Positions 24,484 to 32,321 of a stretch of 61,019 nucleotides of DNA are shown here, piece after piece. The stretch lies in assembly GCA_024693845.1 (NCBI GenBank), contig JAILKJ010000051.1, positions 1 through 61,019 on the forward strand, read 5' to 3'. Below the pieces are notes generated by a model that was not told the DNA's origin, made no database searches, and saw only the letters and a list, made by a program, of their open reading frames with translations. How positions within the stretch are numbered: the stretch's first letter is position 1; each line of letters begins with the position of its first letter. The position numbers and the translations under genes are program-made. The stretch is from Lachnospiraceae bacterium. GTDB lineage: Bacteria > Bacillota > Clostridia > Lachnospirales > Lachnospiraceae.

Positions 24484-26151
24484 TCACCTCAGAGCTGCTG
24501 CGATCCGTTCGGATGCCAGCAGTCCGTCCATGGCCGCCGAGGTGATGCCGCCGGCGTAGCCTGCTCCTTCACCTACCGGATATAATCCCTTAAGCTCTGC
24601 CTGTCCGTCCGCTCCTCTCGGTATCCTGACAGGAGAAGAGGTTCTGCTCTCCACCGCAAGGACCAGCACCTCCTCACCCGCAAATCCCCGGATCTTCGAA
24701 TCAAAGCTTTGCATTCCTTCCAGGAAAGTCTCCTTCAGGTTATCCGGCAGAATGGGCGAAAGATCGGAAGCGGAAAACCTTCCCTTGATCCCTTCGGAAA
24801 GCCTTTGCAGGATAGGATCCTCCTTCCGGCTGCTCTCCCCCTTTTGATAATCCGAAAAAAGCTGTACCGGAATGTTACCCTCTGCTAACTTATATGCCTT
24901 TTCCTCCAGCTCTCTTTGGAAGGCGATCCCCGAAAGCGGCGGCTCCGGCGATGCCGGGTAATCCTCCGGCGTTACCGTAACGATGATGGCACTGTTGGCA
25001 AACCCGCTGCCCCGGCCTGAATAACTCATGCCGTTGACCGCAAGCCTTCCCTTTTCCGAAGAGGCATTTACCACATATCCCCCCGGGCACATACAGAAGG
25101 AGTATACTCCTCTGCCGCCGCTGCTTTGGGCCGTCAGCTTATAGGAAGCCGCCCCTAACTTTTCATACACATCATCACTCTGCTCTCCGTACTGGCTTAC
25201 ATCAATCAGATGCTGATCATGGATCAGCCGAAAGCCCACCGCAAATGGCTTGGCCTCCATGGTGATCCCTTCCTCATACAAAACCCGGAAGGTGTCCCTT
25301 GCACTGTGTCCTATGGCAAGGACCAGGGTATCCGTTTCGATGGTCTCCAAAGCGTTGCTGCCATCTGTTTTTACCGTCTCAATGCCGCATACCCTGTCGC
25401 CCTCCGTCAGGATTCTCTCCATACGGGTTTCAAACAGGACCTCTCCTCCCAGCCTTCGGATCTCCTCCCTTAAGCGGATGCACATATCCACCAGCTTGTC
25501 GGTTCCCACATGGGGTTTGGCATCGTAGAGGATCTGCTCCGGTGCTCCCATGGATACATAGAGTCTGAGGATCTCCCGGCAGCGTCCCTCTTTATCCTTG
25601 ATCAGGGTGTTCAGCTTTCCGTCGGAAAAAGTCCCCGCTCCCCCTTCTCCAAACTGCACATTGCTGTTTTCGGAAAGCACACCTTTTTCCCAGAAATCTT
25701 CCACATCCCTCCGTCTCTCATCCGCCGGCTTTCCCCTTTCGATCAGGATCGGAGCAAGCCCCGCAAGGGAAAGATAGTAAGCGCAGGCCATGCCCGCCGG
25801 ACCGGCACCGACAATGACGGGTCTTTTAGTTCCGGCCTTTTCGGTCGCCTTACGAGCATCGGAATAAGGGAAACGATAAGGCTTCGGGGAGCGTGCTATG
25901 CGACCGCTCCTTCCCCGATCCTTCGCGGCCCGGGAGAGGATCTTATCCTCCTGTTCTTTTCCGCCGCGAAGACTTACATCCACGCTGAGTACATAAAAGA
26001 GCCTCGGTTTCTTTCTGGCATCAAGGCTCTTTTTTACTAGCATCATATCTTCGATCATCTCCCGACTGACAGACAAAAGCGCGGCGCACTGTTTCAGAAG
26101 CGCCGCTCTGTCATATTCCACAGGCATTTTGATCTCTGTCAGTCTGAGCAT
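24484..26151 (-). CDS. FAD-dependent dehydrogenase, COG2509 type
   Basis: Uncharacterised flavoprotein of the COG2509 group, 555 aa, common in Clostridia. A short N-terminal alpha/beta domain (about 1-95) is followed by the dinucleotide-binding motif GAGPAGMACAYYLSLAG near residue 115, a central GEGGAGTFSDGKLNT segment, SSGGRGVYSFCMCPGGYVVNASSE, and a C-terminal FAD-binding GEGAGYAGGITSAAMDGLLASE. Substrate unknown. AAAGGAG precedes the ATG; it follows the flippase-like gene by nine bases and is likely co-transcribed with it. Confidence 0.92.
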   Translation of the reverse strand: MLRLTEIKMPVEYDRAALLKQCAALLSVSREMIEDMMLVKKSLDARKKPRLFYVLSVDVSLRGGKEQEDKILSRAAKDRGRSGRIARSPKPYRFPYSDARKATEKAGTKRPVIVGAGPAGMACAYYLSLAGLAPILIERGKPADERRRDVEDFWEKGVLSENSNVQFGEGGAGTFSDGKLNTLIKDKEGRCREILRLYVSMGAPEQILYDAKPHVGTDKLVDMCIRLREEIRRLGGEVLFETRMERILTEGDRVCGIETVKTDGSNALETIETDTLVLAIGHSARDTFRVLYEEGITMEAKPFAVGFRLIHDQHLIDVSQYGEQSDDVYEKLGAASYKLTAQSSGGRGVYSFCMCPGGYVVNASSEKGRLAVNGMSYSGRGSGFANSAIIVTVTPEDYPASPEPPLSGIAFQRELEEKAYKLAEGNIPVQLFSDYQKGESSRKEDPILQRLSEGIKGRFSASDLSPILPDNLKETFLEGMQSFDSKIRGFAGEEVLVLAVESRTSSPVRIPRGADGQAELKGLYPVGEGAGYAGGITSAAMDGLLASERIAAALR

Positions 26152-26160
26152 AACTCTCCT

Positions 26161-27759
26161 TTAATACTGGCGAAGCCATCTTGCGATAAAAAGCGGCAGC
26201 CCCTTACCGGGTACCTGCGACCATTCATAGGCATCGAAGGTGTGCGTCATCACGATACAGGTGATATAGGACAGCGTTCCCAACGCAAGGCCGAGGATCA
26301 GGGTGACCCAGCTTCCCGCCGCAGCCCCCATCACCCTTTGCACCGCAAAGGAAACGAGACCGAAGATCACGCTGGAGACACCTGTCAGCACAAAGATCCG
26401 GAGCAGATCCTGGTGAAAACGGGTAACCATTGCCAGCAGTACTGACTCGATGGCAAAAAGGACAAGGCAGCCTGCGATCATGGAGATCCAGTAGTTATCC
26501 GTCACTCTCAGCTGCACTACGCCGGCGATCAGAACGGCAACTAAAGACATCACCCCCGGCGCCCACCTTTCCCAGAGTACACCGATGATACCGTTGGTGA
26601 ACAAAAACAGGGCGAAGGCAAGGCTTCCCCAGATACCGAATCTGAGCAACGATGCAAAAGCCGCATCCTCCGTGTCAAAAAACGCGGTTCCGACAGAAGG
26701 AGCCATGGCAAGCAACGCCGTCAGATAGGGGAACAGGATATAGGTATAAACCTTGAGACAGATCGCCGTTCTTTCATTGGCATGCACAAGGTCGGAATGT
26801 TTGATATACTGCGCCAGATATCTGGACAGAACGCCCGTGATCTGCGTGGCCAGCAGACTGACGGGCCGGATCAGCAGCACGGATGCCGCCAGGAACTGAC
26901 CCGCATAGGCTTCCTGCGTATTTCCATGCAGGGCAATGGCGAACAATACCAGCAGCAAAAGCTCGGGACAGGCATCCGGAAAAATGCCCCCGAGAAGTGC
27001 CAGCAGATAGGAACCGATGCCTCCGGTCTGATCACTCTTCTGCTTGAAACCGCCGTCAAAAAGCTGGCGGAGACTCTGGGTCATAGCCGCCTTCTGAAAG
27101 GCAAGCACCAGCAGGGCAATGAGATTGCCGATGAGGATGCTGCCGCTTCCCAGCGCCGCCATATAAGCATAGTAGTAATGATCCGTCCGCATCAGGGCCG
27201 CTACTTTTTCCGAATAGGAGCTGACTTTTCCCGCCAGAACAAAGGCGAGCACCAGAGAGGATACATAGCCGCTCATCCGGGCAATGCACCCCGGCAGACC
27301 GGTTCCCATACCTTCCAGGTATCCGTCCATGCAGGAGGTCAGAACTGAAAAAACCAGTGCCACCGCAAAGAGTCTGATCCCCAGCCCCGGCAGCTTCGAT
27401 GCGCTCATCAGCATACTGAGTGCATCAGCTTTCCAAAACAGGGCTGCGGCAATGATCAGGGTAACGCAAAGGCCTGCAGCAGCCATGCTCCTGTATCCCG
27501 AAACCGCATTGCGATACGCATTTCTCCTTCTGAAAAATGCCACCCTGCGTTTTATGATGCGTCCGCTTCCGTGGGCAAGGATCACATGCAGTGCCCGGTA
27601 GATCAGATACGGCACGGCAAAATAGCTCATGCCCAGCATTCCGATCCTGTGATACAGAAAGATCAGAAAGATAAGCTGGACCAGCAGTTCCATCCAGGCC
27701 ATAACACTCCCGCTGCCGCCCTGTCTGATCAGGTTTTCCTGTTTTCTCTTTTCGTTCAT
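26161..27759 (-). CDS. polysaccharide/lipid flippase-like membrane protein (MOP superfamily)
   Basis: Membrane protein of 532 aa with about 12-14 hydrophobic segments, resembling the MATE/Wzx/MurJ-SpoVB branch of the MOP exporter superfamily: ENLIRQGGSGSVMAW near the N-terminus, LEGMGTGLPGCIARM in the middle and paired helices throughout. It may flip a lipid-linked sugar, but the substrate is unknown and the assignment rests on topology. The ATG at 27759 has AGGTGGG upstream; a longer frame to 27825 would overlap ybeY and is rejected. It follows ybeY by 19 bases. Confidence 0.75.
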   Translation of the reverse strand: MNEKRKQENLIRQGGSGSVMAWMELLVQLIFLIFLYHRIGMLGMSYFAVPYLIYRALHVILAHGSGRIIKRRVAFFRRRNAYRNAVSGYRSMAAAGLCVTLIIAAALFWKADALSMLMSASKLPGLGIRLFAVALVFSVLTSCMDGYLEGMGTGLPGCIARMSGYVSSLVLAFVLAGKVSSYSEKVAALMRTDHYYYAYMAALGSGSILIGNLIALLVLAFQKAAMTQSLRQLFDGGFKQKSDQTGGIGSYLLALLGGIFPDACPELLLLVLFAIALHGNTQEAYAGQFLAASVLLIRPVSLLATQITGVLSRYLAQYIKHSDLVHANERTAICLKVYTYILFPYLTALLAMAPSVGTAFFDTEDAAFASLLRFGIWGSLAFALFLFTNGIIGVLWERWAPGVMSLVAVLIAGVVQLRVTDNYWISMIAGCLVLFAIESVLLAMVTRFHQDLLRIFVLTGVSSVIFGLVSFAVQRVMGAAAGSWVTLILGLALGTLSYITCIVMTHTFDAYEWSQVPGKGLPLFIARWLRQY

Positions 27760-27778
27760 ATATCCCACCTGTAAGGGC

Positions 27779-28276
27779 TTATCTGGTAATCTTAAGACCC
27801 TCCAGAACAGCCTCCTGTCTTCCAAACATTTCCTTTTCTTCTGCTTCGTTCATGTGGTCATAGCCCAGCAGATGCAGCAGGGAATGGGTCAGCAAAAAAG
27901 CATATTCCCTCACAAGGCTGTGACCGTATTCCTGCGCCTGAAGCCTGACTCTGTCCGCGTTTAAAATGATGTCTCCCAAAAGGAGCTCCCCCGTATCCTG
28001 GTCAAGATAGGCGGCGGGCATTTTTTTCACAAGGGAAAAATCCGACGGCCTTTCATAGTCTACCGCAGGGAAGGACAAAACGTCCGTCTCCGCATCGATA
28101 TCACGGTAGTCCCTGTTGTACTCCCTGATGCCCTCGCCGTCCGTGATCAGCAGGTTGACGCTGGCCTCGTAGGGGCATTTTTCAGAGGCAAGTACGGCAG
28201 TGGCCACGGTTTCGGCCAGCTGTTTTTCATCAAACGCAAAGCTTTCCTGCGTTTCGTTTTCAACGTAAAAAGTCAT
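27779..28276 (-). CDS. ybeY: endoribonuclease / rRNA maturation factor YbeY
   Basis: Zinc metalloprotein needed for 16S rRNA 3' end maturation and ribosome quality control. The 165-aa protein has the signature HSLLHLLGYDH (three metal-binding His) and the conserved LNREYRDID-like NRDYRDIDAETDVLSFP. Its start overlaps the end of the HD-domain gene by 17 bases. The phoH-HD-ybeY order is the standard Firmicute arrangement; era lies 10 kb away rather than next to it. Confidence 0.97.
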   Translation of the reverse strand: MTFYVENETQESFAFDEKQLAETVATAVLASEKCPYEASVNLLITDGEGIREYNRDYRDIDAETDVLSFPAVDYERPSDFSLVKKMPAAYLDQDTGELLLGDIILNADRVRLQAQEYGHSLVREYAFLLTHSLLHLLGYDHMNEAEEKEMFGRQEAVLEGLKITR

Positions 28277-29459
28277 AGTACAACCTTTCCTCCAGGAAAC
28301 ACTGTCTGATCAGATTCATCTCTCCCAGCTCAAGGGAACACTGATCCAAAAATCCGCTCTCCATCTGCTTGGAAAAGACCACGCTGACGATCTGTTCGTA
28401 GTTGAGCTTGGCATCCTTGTTCTTGTCAAACAGAAACATCACGGAAGATACCATGGCATCGGACAAAAGAACAATGGCCGCCTCTTTGGAACGAAGGGGC
28501 GTGTTCTTGCCGCCGTACTCCATAAGCAGTTCCTTAAGCTCCGGCGGAAATTCGTACTCTTCCGCGATCTCCAGCGCATTCTTCAGGTTGCTCTCCCCCC
28601 GCATCTTGCCGATCTTATGATAATAGCCGCCCGCTTTGGCCAGCTCCGCATCGGCACCGATCTTCTCCGCCAGCTTCTGACAAAAATGTGCGGTATGGAT
28701 CGCATGATAATATGCCCTTTTATTGGTCTCCTTCAGCTGGGAAAGCAGGGGACATTCGGGGTCGTTGAGTTCGCCGAACCTGTCGGTCTTGCTGTGCAGC
28801 ACCCGGGAGCTTAAAAACTTCAGGATTCCCGTCAGCAGCAAAAAGCTCAGCAAAAGGTTGCAGGAAGCAAACACATAGACGCTTACCGGCAGATAGCCCC
28901 GAAGGACAAACTCCATGGCAAGCAAGAGCAGGGTCTGGAATAAAAGGGAAATAAACAAAGGGATTCCGAACATAAACTGTTCGTCCAGAAAATCAAACAA
29001 CAGCATCCCCAGGATGCCGATCATGGCATAGGTCACGAATACCTCCGCCACGGGCCGTGAGATCAGCTGCTGAAGCATCAGCAAAAGAAAATATGCACTC
29101 ATCGCCTGGGGAAGGTCGGAAAACAGGAGCAGAGCTGCTGCCAGCGGCAGATGCAGCCACAGAAGGGGCTGCAGAAAACAGCTGCCCACGCTCAGCAGTA
29201 TCCCTGCGATAAATACGATCACAAAACGTTTTTTGTGGGATTCGTTATCATACTTCCAGATATGTTTCTCATTGCATAAAAAGAGTACAAAAAACCAGAC
29301 CAGGCCGAATACGCCAAGTAAGATGCTCTCGGAAAGCAGACCCTCGCTGCTGTTTCTGATCAGGGAAACGGCCGCATTAACTGCGGCGGGCAGAACGGCG
29401 GGTATTAGCCAAGGGCTTTGTATCATTACGTTTTGCTCTGTTTTGCTCTCTTTTTTCAT
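28260..29459 (-). CDS. membrane HD-domain protein, PgpH-like but degenerate
   Basis: By position this is the counterpart of PgpH (YqfF), the c-di-AMP phosphodiesterase between phoH and ybeY. It has 399 aa against about 700 or more for PgpH: the extracellular 7TMR-HDED domain is missing, leaving about seven membrane segments (15-220) and a C-terminal HD fold. The catalytic HD pair reads H281-K282 (GGYYHKIGKM instead of YYHDIGK), and the HHGT motif is replaced by EYGGKN. Catalysis is therefore unlikely; a binding or regulatory role is inferred. The start lies 83 bases inside phoH. The AAGAG before the ATG at 29459 supports that start over Met12. Confidence 0.85.
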   Translation of the reverse strand: MKKESKTEQNVMIQSPWLIPAVLPAAVNAAVSLIRNSSEGLLSESILLGVFGLVWFFVLFLCNEKHIWKYDNESHKKRFVIVFIAGILLSVGSCFLQPLLWLHLPLAAALLLFSDLPQAMSAYFLLLMLQQLISRPVAEVFVTYAMIGILGMLLFDFLDEQFMFGIPLFISLLFQTLLLLAMEFVLRGYLPVSVYVFASCNLLLSFLLLTGILKFLSSRVLHSKTDRFGELNDPECPLLSQLKETNKRAYYHAIHTAHFCQKLAEKIGADAELAKAGGYYHKIGKMRGESNLKNALEIAEEYEFPPELKELLMEYGGKNTPLRSKEAAIVLLSDAMVSSVMFLFDKNKDAKLNYEQIVSVVFSKQMESGFLDQCSLELGEMNLIRQCFLEERLYYDFLR

Positions 29460-30408
29460 ACTCTTCGTAAGCTTTTACAATTCGCTGAACCAGCGGATGT
29501 CTTACAACATCGCGACTGGTCAGTGTACAGAAAGCGATATCTTCCACGTCCTTAAGTACCTTTGTGGCTACATCGAGTCCGCTTTTCTGATCCGGCGCAA
29601 GATCCTTCTGGGAAAGATCACCGGTGACTACCACCTTGGACCCGAATCCGATCCTGGTCAGAAACATCTTCATCTGTGCCTGGGTCGTGTTCTGTGCTTC
29701 ATCCAAAATGATATAGGCATTATCCAGGGTGCGTCCGCGCATATAGGCCAGAGGTGCAACCTCTATCAGCCCTTTTTCCATATTGCGCAAAAAACTCTCC
29801 GCACCCATGATCTGATATAAAGCATCATACAACGGCCGAAGGTAGGGATCTACCTTGCTCTGCAGATCACCGGGCAGAAAGCCCAGCTTCTCTCCCGCCT
29901 CGATGGCAGGTCTGGTAAGGATGATCCGCTCCACCTCGCCTTTCTTAAAAGCGGTAATGGCCATGGCCATGGCAAGGTACGTCTTACCCGTACCGGCCGG
30001 TCCGATGCCGAAAACGATCATATGATCCCGCATGGCCTGAACGTAATCCTCCTGGCCTGCGGTCTTGGGATGAATGGGCTTGCCGGAAACCGTATGACAG
30101 ATACAATCCGCATCCAGCTGCTGCAAAGCCTCTTCTTTTCCTTCCATGCTCAGTTCCATGGCATACTCTATCCTTTGGGTATCCATCTGCGTTCCCGCAG
30201 AAACGGACAGCGCCAGGGAGCGGATCAGGTTTTCCGCCTTTTCCACCGCTTCCCTGCTGCCCTGTATTTTCAAAACTCCGTCTCTGTCGATGATGAGTAC
30301 ATGCATCTGCTTTTCGATCTTGCCAAGGTACGTATCGTACTGACCGAACAGCGCCTGCATCACATCGACATCCAGTTCTACACGGCTTTCAAAATCCTGC
30401 TGCGTCAT
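29377..30408 (-). CDS. phoH: PhoH-family ATPase
   Basis: Cytoplasmic ATPase of the PhoH/YbeZ family linked to ribosome and RNA metabolism, usually partnered with YbeY. The 343-aa protein has an N-terminal KH-like region (about 30-75), Walker A GPAGTGKTYLA, Walker B (AYIILDEAQNTTQAQMKMFLTR) and GFGSKVVVTGDLSQKDL. The C-terminal tail is basic (KRNDTKPLANTRRSARRS) and overlaps the next gene by 83 bases, an unusually long overlap. No good Shine-Dalgarno lies before the ATG; it starts four bases after the upstream stop, so translation may be coupled. Confidence 0.95.
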   Translation of the reverse strand: MTQQDFESRVELDVDVMQALFGQYDTYLGKIEKQMHVLIIDRDGVLKIQGSREAVEKAENLIRSLALSVSAGTQMDTQRIEYAMELSMEGKEEALQQLDADCICHTVSGKPIHPKTAGQEDYVQAMRDHMIVFGIGPAGTGKTYLAMAMAITAFKKGEVERIILTRPAIEAGEKLGFLPGDLQSKVDPYLRPLYDALYQIMGAESFLRNMEKGLIEVAPLAYMRGRTLDNAYIILDEAQNTTQAQMKMFLTRIGFGSKVVVTGDLSQKDLAPDQKSGLDVATKVLKDVEDIAFCTLTSRDVVRHPLVQRIVKAYEEYEKREQNRAKRNDTKPLANTRRSARRS

Positions 30409-30411
30409 CTG

Positions 30412-30717
30412 TCAGAAATAGGTCCTTTCCACCCTTTTTTTGATCATCTCAACTCTCTCGCGAAGCTCAGGGTGCTCTTCGAGGATCCTCAGTGCCTTCT
30501 CCACCTGCATCTCATTGATGCAGAAGGTACAGCGGCTTTTTTCCGCACCCCAGAAGAACCTGCGGAAAAATGAGATCTCCTCCCATTTCTCAAAGTAGGA
30601 GATCCGGTTTTCCAGAAACAGATGCTCCAGCAGCCGCTTAGCCTTCAGATCACTGACGGCAAACAGCTCGATCTCATTATGGATTTTGACATTTGAAAAC
30701 GAAAATTCCTTCATCAA
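30412..30717 (-). CDS. small conserved-looking protein upstream of phoH, unknown
   Basis: I do not recognise the 101-residue product. It is mixed alpha/beta by eye, with an Arg-rich, aromatic middle (ISFFRRFFWGAEKSRCTFCI) and a charged helical C-terminus. Two ATG codons lie at 30717 and 30714 with no clear Shine-Dalgarno sequence; the gene starts right after the symporter stop. The position upstream of phoH is where Bacillus has yqfC/yqfD, but I see no similarity to either. Confidence 0.7.
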   Translation of the reverse strand: MMKEFSFSNVKIHNEIELFAVSDLKAKRLLEHLFLENRISYFEKWEEISFFRRFFWGAEKSRCTFCINEMQVEKALRILEEHPELRERVEMIKKRVERTYF

Positions 30718-30719
30718 TT

Positions 30720-32210
30720 TTAATCAATTTCCTTTTCGTGTATTTCCTGGATCTCGTCAATAGCAGAAAGCATGGGCTTGATATCCTCGCCCTTGATCTT
30801 TCTTCTGACATAGTTCTCCGTGATCTTCATGACCGTTCCTGCCAATGCCAGAACACCGATCAGGTTGGGGATCGCCATCAGACCGTTGAAGGTATCGGAC
30901 AGATCCCATGCAAGAGAAAGGTTCATGGTCGCACCGATCACAACGAACAGTACGAAGATCACCTGATAACCGATGACTGCCTTGCGGCCGAACAGATACT
31001 CAAAGCCTTTGGTTCCGTACTGGCTCCAGCCGAGTACCGTGGAGAAAGCAAAGAGCAGGATCGCGATGGCGATAAAGCCGGATCCCAGCTTACCGAACAC
31101 GGTGGAGAAAGCCTCTGCCACCAGAGCGGTGGACTCATTGGAGGAGAGCACTTTTCCCGTTTCCAGATCCACAAGACCGGAAGAAAGCACTGCAAATGCA
31201 GTCAGTGTACAAACGATAATGGTATCCGCAAACACCTCAAAGATACCCCACATACCCTGTACTACAGGCTCACGTACATTCGAAGAGGAATGTACCATAA
31301 CGGAAGATCCGAGACCTGCCTCGTTGGAGAAAACGCCTCGTTTCATACCCCAGCGGACTGCCAGTGCCACACCATAGCCAACTACGCCGCCGCCTGCGGA
31401 CTTCAGGTTGAAAGCACCTCTGATGATGGCCATGAAAACAGCGCCTGCCTGATCGATATGGCAGATAAATACAGCCAGCGCACCGATCACGTAAGCGATG
31501 GCCATAAAGGGAACCAGCGCCTCGGTCACGGAAGCGATACGCTTCAGGCCGCCGACGATGACCAGTCCCGCAAATACCATCAGAACAATACCCGTTGCAA
31601 GAGGTGCTACGCCAAAGGCAGAGTTCATGTTGGTGGCGATGGAATTGATCTGGCTCATGTTACCGATACCGAAGGATGCCAGTACGCAGAAGCAGGAAAA
31701 CAGAACTGCCAGTACTGCGCCCAGGCCCTTACAGCCCTTCTTGGATCCCAGGCCGTCCTTCAGATAATACATGGCGCCGCCGCACCACTCGTTTTTTTCA
31801 TTTCTTCTCCGGTAGTAGATACCCAGAACGTTCTCGGAGAAGTTGGTCATCATACCGAAAAAGGCTACGATCCACATCCAGAAGATGGCACCGGGACCAC
31901 CGCTTACGATAGCCGCCGAAACACCGGCGATGTTACCGGTACCGATGGTAGCCGCAAGAGCCGTACAAAGACTCTGGAACTGGGTGATCTGCTTATCTTC
32001 TTTTCCGGTGTGCTTGGTTACGTTCTTGTCGGAGAAAATACCGCCGATGGTATTTTTAATCCAGTGACCGATATGTGTTACCTGAAACAGCCTGGTCAGA
32101 GCCGTCATCAGAATGCCCGTACCAACGAGCAGGATCAGCATGGGCAGGCCCCAGACAAAGCCGTTGACCTTACCGTTGACAGATTCAACTACACTCAAAA
32201 ATCCTTCCAT
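30720..32210 (-). CDS. alanine/glycine:cation symporter (AgcS family)
   Basis: Sodium-coupled amino-acid transporter, 496 aa with about 11 membrane helices. Family motifs include LPMLILLVGTGILMTALTRLFQ near the N-terminus, ATIGTGNIAGVSAAIVSGGPGAIFWMW and the MKRGVFSNEAGLGSSVMVHSS loop. The ATG at 32210 has GGAGG; the open extension to 32258 is not conserved. It lies just downstream of alaS, fitting a link to alanine, though the exact substrate is inferred from family. Confidence 0.95.
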   Translation of the reverse strand: MEGFLSVVESVNGKVNGFVWGLPMLILLVGTGILMTALTRLFQVTHIGHWIKNTIGGIFSDKNVTKHTGKEDKQITQFQSLCTALAATIGTGNIAGVSAAIVSGGPGAIFWMWIVAFFGMMTNFSENVLGIYYRRRNEKNEWCGGAMYYLKDGLGSKKGCKGLGAVLAVLFSCFCVLASFGIGNMSQINSIATNMNSAFGVAPLATGIVLMVFAGLVIVGGLKRIASVTEALVPFMAIAYVIGALAVFICHIDQAGAVFMAIIRGAFNLKSAGGGVVGYGVALAVRWGMKRGVFSNEAGLGSSVMVHSSSNVREPVVQGMWGIFEVFADTIIVCTLTAFAVLSSGLVDLETGKVLSSNESTALVAEAFSTVFGKLGSGFIAIAILLFAFSTVLGWSQYGTKGFEYLFGRKAVIGYQVIFVLFVVIGATMNLSLAWDLSDTFNGLMAIPNLIGVLALAGTVMKITENYVRRKIKGEDIKPMLSAIDEIQEIHEKEID

Positions 32211-32321
32211 AAATTCCTCCCTGGGTTTCCGGTCCGCCGGACTGATCCGACAGGCCAATCATTTTTTCAATAGTCCCCTCATACGCCTTTGCATGAACCT
32301 GCTATCATAGTTACCGTGTGC

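Noticed and set aside
30693-32273. Open frame of 526 codons on the plus strand opposite the Ala/Gly symporter
   Set aside because: Antisense shadow of a clear AgcS gene. Composition is odd (many His, Gln, Cys) and there is no start signal.
32211-32321. T-box or riboswitch upstream of the symporter; likewise upstream of alaS and glyS
   Set aside because: The gaps are 110, 15 and 44 bases, too short for a T-box, and no T-box TGGN or AG-bulge motif is visible.
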